Positions 18,634 through 27,754 of a stretch of 64,000 nucleotides of DNA are shown one piece after another; within the stretch, counting starts at the first letter, position 1; the number at the start of each line of letters is the position of its first letter. A program made the position numbers and the translations under genes. The stretch is from CAWAVN01 sp963844315 (lineage in GTDB: Bacteria > Planctomycetota > Planctomycetia > Planctomycetales > Planctomycetaceae): contig CAWJOC010000022.1 of the NCBI GenBank assembly GCA_963844315.1, positions 62,001 to 126,000 of the forward strand, given 5' to 3'. The notes below the pieces were generated by a model. That model saw nothing but the letters and a program-made list of their open reading frames with translations. It made no database searches and was not told where the DNA came from.

Positions 18634-19419
18634 ATGAGCCACATGGAAACGCTTCGCACACTCAAAAAACAAGAACATCTTCAATGGAAGCGAGATGGCT
18701 ATGTCATCATCCGGAACCTGTTTCGCCCGGAGGAAATGGAGGCCCTCTCGGAAGAGACGTGGAAGCTGACTTACCAGCGCGACCTGATCGACAAGCGAAA
18801 TCTCCGCTGCCGATTCCAAGAAACACACGATGGCGCGGAGTGCCTGTGGGAGACTTTCGATCCCATCATCGACATTAGCCCCCTTTGTGAAGAATTTGCC
18901 TTCGATGCGCGCCTCTTCAATGTTTTGCACGATCTCTACGGCGAACCGGCGTGCCTCTTCAAGGACAAATTGATCTTCAAGCAGCCCGGCACGAAAGGCT
19001 ATGAACTCCACCAGGACTGGATTTCCTGGCCGGGCTTTCCGCGCAGCTTTCTGACGGTCCTCATACCCATCGACACCGCCCGCGAAGAGAACGGCTGCAC
19101 GGAGGTTTTCCCCGGCTATCACCAAAGCGGCCCGTTGTCCGCCGAGGATGGAGAGTATCACCAACTCCCGCCGGAAACGGTCAACCAGTCAGCGGGCGTG
19201 AAGTTGGTTCTCGACCCCGGCGACGTGGCGATTTTTGATGGCTTCACACCCCATCGCTCCTCGCCCAATCGGTCGGACAAATGGCGCCGGCAGTTGTATC
19301 TGAGTTACAATGCCCTGTCCGATGGCGGCGATCAGCGGGAATCGCATTACGCGCAGTTTCGAGAGTATCTCAAGAAGCGTTACGCCGAGTATGACCTCAA
19401 TGACACTTATTTTCGGTGA
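18634..19419 (+). CDS. Phytanoyl-CoA dioxygenase-family Fe(II)/2-oxoglutarate oxygenase
   Basis: A 261-residue non-haem iron oxygenase. The double-stranded beta-helix ligands are visible: H126-x-D128 in YELHQDWISW and a distal H207 in FDGFTPHRSSPNRS, with basic residues shortly after (KWRRQLYLSYNAL) that could bind 2-oxoglutarate. The start MSHMETLRTL is acceptable; the second ATG at 18643 is also possible. The substrate is unknown; PhyH relatives hydroxylate lipids, ectoine, phosphonates or arsenic/antibiotic-type small molecules. It lies 6 bases upstream of the MFS transporter and reads in the same direction as the ArsI-like gene, so I infer a shared operon. Confidence 0.85.
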   Translation: MSHMETLRTLKKQEHLQWKRDGYVIIRNLFRPEEMEALSEETWKLTYQRDLIDKRNLRCRFQETHDGAECLWETFDPIIDISPLCEEFAFDARLFNVLHDLYGEPACLFKDKLIFKQPGTKGYELHQDWISWPGFPRSFLTVLIPIDTAREENGCTEVFPGYHQSGPLSAEDGEYHQLPPETVNQSAGVKLVLDPGDVAIFDGFTPHRSSPNRSDKWRRQLYLSYNALSDGGDQRESHYAQFREYLKKRYAEYDLNDTYFR

Positions 19420-19425
19420 GCGGTG

Positions 19426-20686
19426 ATGATGGAAGCCACGGGAGTTCATCCCGCCCACGCGCACACTCGCGCGGGAAATACCTATGCCTGGGTCATGGTC
19501 GGCGTGGCGGCGCTCGCGATGGTCGCCACGTTGCCGGGACGCACGCATGGCTTGGGGATGATCACCGAACGTCTCCTGGCCGACCCGGCTTTGAATCTCT
19601 CCCGCACGGGCTACGGGGAAATGAATTTCTGGGCGACGCTCCTGGGCGCGTTTTTCTGCCTGGGAATCGGTTCGTGCATCGACCGCTTCGGCATCCGGCG
19701 GATGTTGGCGGTGGTGATGCTGGCCCTGGGCGGCGTTGTGCTGGCCATGACCAAGACCACTTCCATCACCATGCTCTTTCTGATGATTCTCTTGACCCGA
19801 GGCTTCGGGCAAAGCGCGCTGTCCGTGGTAAGCATCGCCATCGTGGGCAAGTGGTTCGACCGGAACGTCAGCCTGCCGATGGCGGTGTATTCCGTGCTGA
19901 TGGCCGGGGGATTCATTGCCGTCGCCCTTTTCGGTCGCGATTATGCGAACGTGGATTGGCGAGTTTTTTGGTCCGTGATCGGCTGGACGGTCCTGGGGTT
20001 GGCGGTGGTGCTAACGGCGGTGGCCCGTGATCGCGACGTTGCGAGCGAGCCGGTTCAGCGGAAGAGAACCAAAACAGGATTTCCAGAACGATTTCACGCA
20101 CGGGGAAGCCCTGCGGACGCCGATGTTCTGGGTCTGTTCGTTGAGCATTTCACTTTACGGCATGATCGCGGCGGGAATCTCGCTGTTCAATGAATCCATC
20201 CTCGTCGACCAGGGGTTCCGCAAGGAAGTTTATTACGACTCGCTCGCCATGGGGACCGGCATTGCCGTCGTCGCCAAACTCTGTTCCGGGTTCTTAGGAA
20301 TCTACTGGCCAGTGAACCGCATGCTCTCCGTGGCCTTGCTCCTCTTGGCGGGATCGCTGGTTTGGCTGTCGCAATTGGCAAGCTATCAAGATGTGATAGG
20401 TTATGTTGTTGTGAATGCCATCGCTGGGGGGATGCTGACGGTCCTGTTTTTCTCCGCGTGGCCCGACCTTTATGGCCGGGCGCATCTGGGAAAAATCCAA
20501 GGCAGTGCCCAGATGATGACGGTCCTGGCCTCGGCCATCGGGCCTTTGCTCTTTGCCCAAAGCCGGGAGCTTGCCGGTTCCTATAACCCCTTGCTTTGGA
20601 TACTCTCGATGTGTGTCGCCTTGACGGCGTTGATCGCCTGGCTGACGCCGACTCCCCGAAAACCCACCCTGATCTCAGGAGACTGA
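19426..20686 (+). CDS. MFS transporter (frameshifted)
   Basis: Major facilitator permease of about 420 residues. The first half spans ~6 membrane segments (AWVMVGVAALAMVATL, ATLLGAFFCLGIGSCIDRFGIRRMLAVVMLALG, RGFGQSALSVVSIAIVGKWFDRN). The GSCIDRFGIRR stretch matches the loop 2-3 signature of MFS proteins. The frame shifts around 20040-20090 in the central cytoplasmic loop, and DFTHGEALRTPMFWVCSLSIS begins the second half with six more helices, ending at 20686. The start is a cluster of codons, GTG 19423 / ATG 19426 / ATG 19429. Gaps of 6 and 4 bases to its neighbours support one operon with the dioxygenase and ArsI-like genes. An efflux role for arsenicals is inferred only from context. Confidence 0.82.
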
Positions 20687-20690
20687 TGAA

Positions 20691-21785
20691 ATGCCGAACT
20701 CTCTTTCCGAATGCCCGGTGACGTTCCATATCTCGATGAATGTTTCGGACATTGACCGATCCGTGGCGTTTTTCAGCCAGGTCTTCGGGATCAACCCGAC
20801 CAAGCACCGCACGGATTATGCCAAGTTCGAGTTACAAAACCCGCCGTTGACTTTTTCTCTCGAACCCGGCTCTCCCTCGGAGCGCGGGGCGTTGAATCAC
20901 GTCGGTTTCAAGTTTCAATCTTCCAAGGAATTGGTGGAAGTCCAACGCCGCTTGGAGATGGCGGGCGTTCCTAGCGAGCGGGAAGAGGGAGTCGAGTGCT
21001 GCTACTCCAAGCAAACCAAGTTCTGGCTGCACGACCCGGACGGGACGCTGTGGGAGATGTACGTTCTCGAAGGCGACCTGGACCATCGAGGCGCGGGCCA
21101 GAAGGCCGACAGCGTCTTGGGGAAGGATTACGAGGAGACTTCATTGCGGGTGGTGACGCTTCCCTGCTCGATGAATAGCGTCACCCCAATCAAGCAGAAC
21201 TGGTCGCACCGGCTGGGAAAACCATTAACGGTTCCTGATGAAATCGGTCCCGAATCGCTTGACGAAATCGCCTTGCAGGGGACTTTTAATGCCGAGGGGA
21301 CACTTCCGCGGATGGGATCGTTTCTCAAAGAAGCCGCCGACCGCTTGAAAGCGGGCGGACGGCTTTCAATCCATTGCCTGACAGCGGACCGGCACGTTGA
21401 AGAAGTTCCCCCGCTTCCCGGTCCTGCCTCGGTGGTGAAATCCGTGCCTTGCCTGGAGAGCCTCTTGAGCCATCTGGAGGAAGCAGGCTTTGAAGCGATT
21501 CGGCTCACGAAGTATGGCAGCCGGGCCTGCTTCACGGCGGGCGAGGCGGAAATGCGGGAAACCATGCTCGAAGCTTTTAAGCCAAAACTCCCGGCGGAGG
21601 AAAGCGTCTGGGCCATGTACAAGGGGCCGTTTGCCGAACTGAAATTGGACAACGGCATGACCATGCTTCGCGGCAAACGCGCCCACATTCCGCGCGAAAT
21701 CATCGAGCCATTGATGGCATCCGCAGCCAGGGACTGTTTCACCGTGATCGAGACCGCCACCACTCCGGTATCTTGCACCGGCTAA
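20691..21785 (+). CDS. ArsI/CadI-like VOC-fold lyase fused to a methyltransferase-like domain
   Basis: A 364-residue two-part protein. Residues 8-130 are a vicinal-oxygen-chelate domain of the ArsI (C-As bond lyase)/CadI group. It has H13 in the first strand (TFHISMNV), H70 in NHVGF and E122 in WEMYVLEGD as candidate metal ligands, and the adjacent cysteines C103-C104 in ECCYSKQTKFWLHDPDG, the hallmark of organoarsenical-binding ArsI. Residues ~150-364 resemble the C-terminal half of a class I methyltransferase (LKEAADRLKAGGRLSIHCL, LSHLEEAGFEAIRL) but lack a visible SAM-binding GxGxG. The ribosome site AGGAGACTGATGAA precedes the ATG. An ArsR regulator lies downstream. I infer demethylation or cleavage of organoarsenicals; the C-terminal function is unknown. 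Confidence 0.78.
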   Translation: MPNSLSECPVTFHISMNVSDIDRSVAFFSQVFGINPTKHRTDYAKFELQNPPLTFSLEPGSPSERGALNHVGFKFQSSKELVEVQRRLEMAGVPSEREEGVECCYSKQTKFWLHDPDGTLWEMYVLEGDLDHRGAGQKADSVLGKDYEETSLRVVTLPCSMNSVTPIKQNWSHRLGKPLTVPDEIGPESLDEIALQGTFNAEGTLPRMGSFLKEAADRLKAGGRLSIHCLTADRHVEEVPPLPGPASVVKSVPCLESLLSHLEEAGFEAIRLTKYGSRACFTAGEAEMRETMLEAFKPKLPAEESVWAMYKGPFAELKLDNGMTMLRGKRAHIPREIIEPLMASAARDCFTVIETATTPVSCTG

Positions 21786-21926
21786 AGACTTCTCCCGTCA
21801 ACCCTCGAGAGAACTCGATTTCCCTCTGTCGAAAAGCGACTGGGAAAGGTATCATACAGGGATGATGGTCAGAACTTATGAGCAATTCGTCTATCCAACC
21901 CAACACAATGGGCCGGGGCATTCTAA

Positions 21927-22256
21927 GTGGTGGTGAAGTTCGTGGCTGAGGATCGCCTGCAATCGAAACTGTGCGCGGAAAAACTCAAGGCGTTGGCCGA
22001 GCCAGTTAGGGTTCGCATCGTCGATCTTCTTCGCGACGGGGAAAAGACGGTTTCCGAGATCGCCGAGAGCCTGGAAGAAGAAGTCGTGAACATCTCCCAC
22101 CATCTGGGGATTCTGTATCACGCGGGATTGGTGGAAAAGGACAAGCGGGGACGCTTTATGGTGTACCGGCTGCATCCCGAAGTGACGGCGGAGAGCCGAG
22201 GCGGGAAACAACACCTTGACTTCGGCTGCTGCCGCTTGGAAGTGCCGAAGGATTGA
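21927..22256 (+). CDS. ArsR-family winged-helix repressor
   Basis: A 109-residue metalloregulator. The winged helix reads LKALAEPVRVRIVDLLRDGEKTVSEIAESLEEEVVNISHHLGILYHAGLVEKDKRGRFMVYRL, with the recognition helix around NISHHLGIL. The usual alpha-3 ELCVCDL metal box is absent (replaced by TVSEIAESLE). A cysteine pair occurs at the C-terminus (FGCCRLEV), plus C16 near the N-terminus (SKLCAEKL), which could form an alternative thiol site for As(III). It is 141 bases downstream of the ArsI-like fusion, same strand, and is the likely regulator of that operon. The start is read as the GTG near 21927; an ATG upstream is not evident. Confidence 0.88.
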   Translation: MVVKFVAEDRLQSKLCAEKLKALAEPVRVRIVDLLRDGEKTVSEIAESLEEEVVNISHHLGILYHAGLVEKDKRGRFMVYRLHPEVTAESRGGKQHLDFGCCRLEVPKD

Positions 22257-22309
22257 TTGAGTCGATCGCGCACTCTCCTCTTTCATCCTATAGGGAGGGG
22301 CCCAACTCA

Positions 22310-23368
22310 TCAGTTGACCTCTTTCAAGCTGCCGGTCTGAGTGGTCCTGTAACCGGGGAGTTTTCCAAGCAACTGACGATAGTTCGCCGATCGCACGACT
22401 TTCAGCAGGGCCTGGATTCGGGGATCATCAAGAAACGAGTCGGGAAGGCACAGGTCATAGGCTTCCTCTTGGACCGGCAGAAACGTCAGCCCCGCCTCGG
22501 AACTGGTCAGTTGAACGCAGATGCCAGCATCGGCCCAACCCGACCGGATGGCTTCCGCCACAGCTCGATGGTTTCGAGCCAGGCGACGAGGACGAGACCG
22601 ATTGCCGAGCAAATCGTCAAGACATTGACGGGCGCCTGAACCCTCTTCACGCCCGACCCATCGCAATTTCGACCTGAGGGCTCCCTGCACGGATTTGATG
22701 CGTGAACTCGACGCGGCAGCAATCCCTTCCTGCCAATGCGCGACTCGCAGGAGATGGTAATTGCTTCCCAAGGCCTCCCGCACGGTCCGGGCATTCCGAT
22801 TCGCCTCATCTTGTGTGGAGAGATGAAGTCCAGCAAGATGCACCTTGCCTTCCCGCAAAAGTTCAATTGCCTGTCGACTAGAGCGGTGCAGAACCAGCAT
22901 TCGGTTTCCCGTTGTTCGAGTGTACTCGCTGGCCAATAACCCGGCCGCCGGATCGCAGCAGGCTACCACAAGCGTCTGCTTAGCCGACGATCCCACGCTG
23001 GAAACCGTCTCTTTTGGTGCTTGTCCATCGGGCAGGAAAGCCAGCATGGGGGTTGTCTCGGCGGGATACAGCCAGTGCTGTCCTCCCACTTCCGCCTGCC
23101 AGTATTGTTGAGAAGGCGTATAGGGTTCCCAAGCCCATGCGGAGGGCCGATCTGATGTGTTGCTCCGTCCGAAGAGCACTTCCACCGTGGTTCCCAAGGT
23201 CTCGGCCAATGCCAAGGCCGCCGCGACGGAGGGCACAAGCCGTGCTCCCTCGATCGCGGTCACCGCCGTGCGCGAGATGCCCGCCCGCTCGGCCAGTTCT
23301 GCCTGCGTCAGCCCGGAGGCCTTGCGGAATTCCCGCACACGGTTGCTTGGAGAGGATGTTTGTGTCAT
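22310..23368 (-). CDS. XRE-type regulator with periplasmic-binding-like effector domain
   Basis: A 352-residue cytoplasmic regulator. Residues ~10-65 form an XRE helix-turn-helix (VREFRKASGLTQAELAERAGISRTAVTAIEG) followed by TTVEVLFG. Residues ~120-345 resemble the type 2 periplasmic-binding fold found in ModE-associated and XRE-PBP-like regulators: TLVVACCDPAAGLLA, LREGKVHLAGLHLST, LRWVGREEGSGARQCLDDLL, AVAEAIRSGWADAGICVQLTS, ALLKVVRSANYRQLLGKLPGY. The ligand is probably a small anion such as molybdate, but no ligand residues can be assigned. I start at the ATG at 23368; it is divergent from the DUF1559 gene at 23418 across 49 bases, so both promoters overlap. Confidence 0.82.
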   Translation of the reverse strand: MTQTSSPSNRVREFRKASGLTQAELAERAGISRTAVTAIEGARLVPSVAAALALAETLGTTVEVLFGRSNTSDRPSAWAWEPYTPSQQYWQAEVGGQHWLYPAETTPMLAFLPDGQAPKETVSSVGSSAKQTLVVACCDPAAGLLASEYTRTTGNRMLVLHRSSRQAIELLREGKVHLAGLHLSTQDEANRNARTVREALGSNYHLLRVAHWQEGIAAASSSRIKSVQGALRSKLRWVGREEGSGARQCLDDLLGNRSRPRRLARNHRAVAEAIRSGWADAGICVQLTSSEAGLTFLPVQEEAYDLCLPDSFLDDPRIQALLKVVRSANYRQLLGKLPGYRTTQTGSLKEVN

Positions 23369-23417
23369 TATTCTGCCATTGTATGTCAGGAAAGTAACTA
23401 TTGCTAGTGAGAGGGTC

Positions 23418-24455
23418 ATGAGTCGGGCAACAACTCAAAAAGGCTTCACGCTCATTGAGCTTCTGGTGGTTATCGCGATCATAGGCGTTCTCATCGCACT
23501 CTTTTTGCCCGCGGTCCAATCGGCAAGAGAGGCCGCCCGCCGTGCCCAATGCAAGAACCATCTCAAACAAATTGGGTTGGCGATGAACAACTATCACGAC
23601 TCCCACGCAACGTTCCCTCCGGGCCGGATGCGAAGCCGGGTGGATGGTCAGGGACGATGTTTCTCGGCTTACGCCCACCTGCTTCCCTATCTGGATGCCA
23701 TACCGCTTTACAATCAAATCGACTTCCATGCCAATCCTGATGATCCCGCAGCCAACGGCGCCGCTCTCAGCCAGACGATTCCCTACTTTTTGTGCCCCAG
23801 CGATTCCTACAGGGTGCTTCAATCAAACACGGTCAATGGGGTAATTGTAAATAGCGCGGTTCACAATTATCCGCTGAGCACGGGAACGACTTATCCGGTA
23901 TCGCCCAACAATCCCGGCGGCGCTGCCGTCACGGGGGTTTTCTACGAGAATTCACGGGTCCGATTTGCCGACCTTGCCGATGGGTCAAGCAGCACCGTCT
24001 GTATCAGCGAGACAATCAAGGCGGAGGGGGGACCGACGACATGGGATGGCGTGAGTCAAACGAATGGCTTCGTGCTGACGGAGGGGAACGACAACGCCTC
24101 GAACGGTCCAGAACTCACGGACTACGCCAGCCAGTGCCATCAGTCGGGATTGCTGCTACAGCAGACGCGCGGCAGCAGGTGGCTCTACGGCGCACCAGGC
24201 CATTCGATGTACAACCACATGCGGCCGCCCAATGACCCCGATGTGGACTGCCGGGGCGGATTGCCTCACAGTATCCGCACGAACCACTGGTGGGACCGAT
24301 TGTCGCATAACGTTGCCGCTCGGAGCCGGCATCAAGGGGGCGTGCATGCCCTGTTCTGTGATGGGCATATTCAGTTCGTGGGCGACAGCGTTGATGCTGG
24401 TGTGTGGCAGGCACTGGGCAGCAGGAATGGCAGGGAAGTCGTGGGGCAGTTTTAA
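23418..24455 (+). CDS. DUF1559 protein with prepilin-type leader
   Basis: An intact DUF1559 protein, 345 residues. The start MSRATTQK follows a GAGAGGG site and leads into the methylation motif GFTLIELLVVIAIIGVLIA and the PAVQSAREAARRAQCKNHLKQIG signature. Further landmarks are LLPYLDAIPLYNQIDF, YFLCPSDSYRVL, VRFADLADGSSSTVCISETIKAEGG and the C-terminal HQGGVHALFCDGHIQFVGDSVDAGVWQALGSRNG. It is probably a pseudopilin-like exported protein. It is longer in the frame upstream (to 23157), but that part overlaps the regulator on the other strand and is not coding. Confidence 0.9.
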   Translation: MSRATTQKGFTLIELLVVIAIIGVLIALFLPAVQSAREAARRAQCKNHLKQIGLAMNNYHDSHATFPPGRMRSRVDGQGRCFSAYAHLLPYLDAIPLYNQIDFHANPDDPAANGAALSQTIPYFLCPSDSYRVLQSNTVNGVIVNSAVHNYPLSTGTTYPVSPNNPGGAAVTGVFYENSRVRFADLADGSSSTVCISETIKAEGGPTTWDGVSQTNGFVLTEGNDNASNGPELTDYASQCHQSGLLLQQTRGSRWLYGAPGHSMYNHMRPPNDPDVDCRGGLPHSIRTNHWWDRLSHNVAARSRHQGGVHALFCDGHIQFVGDSVDAGVWQALGSRNGREVVGQF

Positions 24456-24585
24456 TTCGCAACCATGCAACGAAGCAGCAGACTCGAATGTCTCGCCCAT
24501 CATTTCTATGCTGGCGTCCGACGTGAAGGGCAAGGGAAGATCACATGGGAATAGAATTTCATGCTTCGCTTCTGCAATAACCGGT

Positions 24586-25374
24586 TCACACCATTCCAAA
24601 TGCCACCGCCAGAAATCCCCCGCCATTCAAGAGGCCATGAAAAAGAAATCCGGTCCAAAGGTTTTGCCGCCGTTGAACCACCCACGGCAATGCCGCCAAA
24701 AATGGGATCAGAATAATGGCCAGGTCCACACCCAAAGGCAGATGAAACATCGTCAAACCTGCTCCATGGACCAGCCAGGCCCACTGGCCATGCTGTTGTT
24801 CCTGGCGAGCGAGGATATAGCCACGCCACCAAAGCTCTTCTCCGGTGATGTTGAAGACGAACAATGGGAGCCAGGCTGCGAGTAGCCACATGGTCTCTGG
24901 AGTCAGTGGTTCCATATGGACAAAGGGCGGTGTGAGTTTGGGTTGGGTGATGATGGTGGTCGAACTGGCGATCCCTGCCCAGACGAAAAAGATCACGCCC
25001 GATGCCAAGCTACAAAGTGCCAAGGCTGCCAGCGTATAGAGCACATCGCCCCAGGAAAGGCGTCGAAATCGGAACCGGTCGGCGAAGCCGTCCAAGGTCA
25101 CCGATCGCTTTTCGATCCAGAATCCGACAAAGGCCGCAAGAAACAAGGCGACGAAGACTATTCCTCCCGCAATGAACCAGCACAAAATGTCTGGGCCTGA
25201 CAAATGTCCTTGAAGCCTCGGAATTCCCCAGCGCGTGACCACCCACAGGAACGCCGTGGGGATGGCAAACAAGATCATGCTGCCCCACATCGGGAGTTTG
25301 GGAATGGCCTTGTTGCTTAGGGTATTACTTGCTTTGAGCACTGGCTGCTTCGAGCGAGGAGGGGAGATTGCCAT
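24586..25374 (-). CDS. CPBP-family intramembrane metalloprotease
   Basis: A 262-residue membrane protein with about seven hydrophobic segments. The CPBP (Abi/CAAX protease-like) motifs are present: EELWWRGYILARQE supplies the EExxxR signature, and H is found in LTMFHLPLGVDL and in LFHGLLNGGGFL. The N-terminal tail is cytoplasmic and basic. Relatives are involved in prenyl-protein processing in eukaryotes and in bacteriocin self-immunity or regulated proteolysis in bacteria; the substrate here is unknown. Its gene is isolated on the minus strand between a DUF1559 protein and a gene-poor stretch. Confidence 0.85.
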   Translation of the reverse strand: MAISPPRSKQPVLKASNTLSNKAIPKLPMWGSMILFAIPTAFLWVVTRWGIPRLQGHLSGPDILCWFIAGGIVFVALFLAAFVGFWIEKRSVTLDGFADRFRFRRLSWGDVLYTLAALALCSLASGVIFFVWAGIASSTTIITQPKLTPPFVHMEPLTPETMWLLAAWLPLFVFNITGEELWWRGYILARQEQQHGQWAWLVHGAGLTMFHLPLGVDLAIILIPFLAALPWVVQRRQNLWTGFLFHGLLNGGGFLAVAFGMV

Positions 25375-25708
25375 TTTTTTCCTAAGGAATCGTGGTGAGC
25401 AATTTGAATCAGGCCCACCGTTAGATCACCTTTTTGCGGAGAATCGGGCAACCGTTGAAGTCGGAAACAGAAGACAGAATGCAGCAAGGTTTGGGAAAGA
25501 AGTCCATCCACTCCCTTGATTCCCGAATCGCCATTTTTTTGACCCTCCGACGAGGGACGCATTGCCCTTCCTATCGTCAGCAGTGGTTTCAGTGCATCCA
25601 ATTCAAGCAGGAGGTGGTCCAATGAATATCCAACCGCACGCAGGCCCGGTCGCGTGAGAGGGCCTGCCCGCGAGGATTTACTGATGTCAATTCTTGGCCT
25701 GCCAGCCA

Positions 25709-25855
25709 TCATTTGGCGATGGAAGGTTCCAACAGACAAATCAGAGCGGTGAGGACGATGGCCAGAACGATCCCGTTGTGAAAATGTCCGCCCGCTGCGA
25801 TCAGCAAAACGGCGGTGACGAATCCCAAAAGCAGCAGCATTCTTACCAATTTCAT
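25709..25855 (-). CDS. Possible 48-residue membrane peptide
   Basis: A short frame, MKLVRMLLLLGFVTAVLLIA followed by AGGHFHNGIVLAIVLTALIC and LLEPSIAK. It has two hydrophobic segments and a basic start, as expected for a small membrane protein. A longer in-frame start at 26032 adds 59 residues without recognisable features. There is no strong ribosome site and no homologue that I know. The rest of the 25375-26067 gap holds no gene that I can support. Confidence 0.35.
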   Translation of the reverse strand: MKLVRMLLLLGFVTAVLLIAAGGHFHNGIVLAIVLTALICLLEPSIAK

Positions 25856-26067
25856 GGGACATTTCTCGCGGAAGCGGTCGGATGGGAGGATGAACCCCTC
25901 CCGAAAGACAACTTCCGTGCCGAACGGAAAATCCCTGGAAATCAAGACATCACGCATGGGCGATGCTGCCGTTTTGCCTCCTTGATGTTGCGAAAAATCC
26001 TCAATCCTATTAAATCTCGAGTGCGATTCCATTTTGAGATTCTATCAAAGCGATGCCCAGAACTGAA

Positions 26068-27588
26068 CTACTTGTAATCCGCCCCTGTTAGACTGTTGAG
26101 CACGGATTCCTGCCAGTCGTGAAGTTGCCGTTCCATCTTGGCTGCGACTTCGGGGTGGGATCCCAAGATGCTATTTTTTTCGCCCGGATCTTTGCGAATA
26201 TCGAACAGTTCCTTGGCGACTTGGGAGCGTGGCCCGTTGATGACGAGTTTATATTGGTTGTCCAAGAGTGTTCGCGGCCCTTGATAGTCCTCCTTGGTGA
26301 TTTCCTGGTGCACGAAATTCTGAAAATTCCGCGTATAAAGGCCATCCATCATTTTGACCAAAGGCGTTGTGCCTTTTTGCAACGGCAGAGCAATGTAAGG
26401 CGTCTTTTGGATTTCCGGGCGGACGTCGAACATCCAAAATCCGATGGGCTTCGGTCGCTCGGCCATTTGGCCTTTGATCAATGGCTTTAAGCTGATGCCA
26501 TCCAGCGGGCGGTCGGGCAGCGGTTGTCCCGCGAGTTCACAGAGCGTGGGTAGGATGTCACTGGTGACGGTATTGACTTCCGAAGTTTTTGGCGACGGAA
26601 TGCCCTTGGGCCATTCGATGAGGCCCGGCACGCGCACGCCGCCCTCATAGACTGTGCTCTTTAAGCCCCGGAAAGGCGAAGTCACGATGCCATCCCCGGA
26701 GGTTCCGTTGTCGCCGCAATACCAAAGCAGCGTGTTTTCCTTGAGACTCTCTTTTTGGAGCCAGTCCCGCAGTTGCCCAATGGAGCGGTCCATTGCGGTG
26801 ATCTCGGCGTAGCGTTCCCTCAAGATTTCATTGAGAGGCCGCGACACCTGTTGGCCGGTTTCGTTGGACGTGAGAACGAATTGTTTCTGACGATAGGCTT
26901 CCGGCAGGTTGTCGTAGAGGGCCAGGTCTTTTTCCAGCCCGCTATAGGGTTCGTGCGGCGAACCGAACCAGACAACGGCGAAGAATGGCTTCTGATTCTG
27001 TTTGGCCTTGCCAATAAACCGCATTGCTTCGCCAATGATGATCTCCGAACTTTCGCCGGGGAATTTTTGGGGCGGGCCGCCGTTGCGGGAGAGTTGCGGA
27101 TCCATCTCGAAAAAGTTGTCGTGCGAGAGGTATTCCTCAAAGCCCATCTTGCCGGGGTTGGTGGGCGAATCGGCTTTGACCGGACCCAAATGCCATTTGC
27201 CAAAGTGCCCTGTGGCATACCCGGCTTGTTTGAGCAGGTGGGCGACGGTGATTTCCTCGGGCCTCATCGAATGCCCCGGAGTGAATGTGCCATAGCGGTT
27301 GGGATGCCGACCCGTCATCACGCTGCCTCTGGTCGGCGAGCAGTTGGGATGGGCCGCGTAGAAGCGGTTTAACTTTAGCCCCTTGGAAGCCATCTCATCG
27401 AGCACGGGCGTTTTCAGATGGGGATGCCCGTTGTAGCCAGTCTCATCCCAGCCGTGATCATCTCCCATCAGCAAAATGAAGTTGGGCCTGTCCTGAGCAT
27501 TCGCCCAAGGAACACACACACCAAGAACACAAGCGAGGCCAATGGCAATTTGCGAAAATTGCCCGCGCGGCGTGGCCAATCTCTTCAT
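26068..27588 (-). CDS. Exported sulfatase (formylglycine type)
   Basis: Secreted arylsulfatase-family enzyme of 506 residues from the ATG at 27588. A signal peptide is visible (MKRLATPRGQFSQIAIGLACVLG, ending VPWANAQ). The N-terminal metal site is NFILLMGDDHGWDETGYNGH. The sulfatase signature NCSPTRGSVMTGRHPNR carries C83, which would be converted to formylglycine. TGHFGKWHLG provides the conserved lysine/histidine pair, and YCGDNGTSGDG the C-terminal metal-binding Asp-Asn. The C-terminal region follows the family to KMERQLHDWQESV. It hydrolyses sulfate esters, likely of polysaccharides in the planctomycete style. A sulfatase-activating gene is not in the window. Confidence 0.92.
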   Translation of the reverse strand: MKRLATPRGQFSQIAIGLACVLGVCVPWANAQDRPNFILLMGDDHGWDETGYNGHPHLKTPVLDEMASKGLKLNRFYAAHPNCSPTRGSVMTGRHPNRYGTFTPGHSMRPEEITVAHLLKQAGYATGHFGKWHLGPVKADSPTNPGKMGFEEYLSHDNFFEMDPQLSRNGGPPQKFPGESSEIIIGEAMRFIGKAKQNQKPFFAVVWFGSPHEPYSGLEKDLALYDNLPEAYRQKQFVLTSNETGQQVSRPLNEILRERYAEITAMDRSIGQLRDWLQKESLKENTLLWYCGDNGTSGDGIVTSPFRGLKSTVYEGGVRVPGLIEWPKGIPSPKTSEVNTVTSDILPTLCELAGQPLPDRPLDGISLKPLIKGQMAERPKPIGFWMFDVRPEIQKTPYIALPLQKGTTPLVKMMDGLYTRNFQNFVHQEITKEDYQGPRTLLDNQYKLVINGPRSQVAKELFDIRKDPGEKNSILGSHPEVAAKMERQLHDWQESVLNSLTGADYK

Positions 27589-27668
27589 GAAGACTCCTGA
27601 ATGGGGCAAGAAGTATGGTTCAAGGAAGTCTGATTTCGCACCATTGGTTACTGAATGCCTTATGTTTT

Positions 27669-27754
27669 ACCACCGAGACACGGAGGACACGGAAAGGCGA
27701 GAGGAGAAGTTTGATACTCCGGGTTTTCTCCCAGTCCTCCGTGTCTCGGTGGTT
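27669..27754. repeat. Palindromic repeat ACCACCGAGACACGGAGGA
   Basis: Between the sulfatase and amidohydrolase genes, the arm ACCACCGAGACACGGAGGA (27669-27687) is matched by its reverse complement TCCTCCGTGTCTCGGTGGT (27735-27753) around ~47 bases. This is the family of CCACCGAGACAC-type repeats that I have seen widely dispersed in bacterial genomes. Confidence 0.8.
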
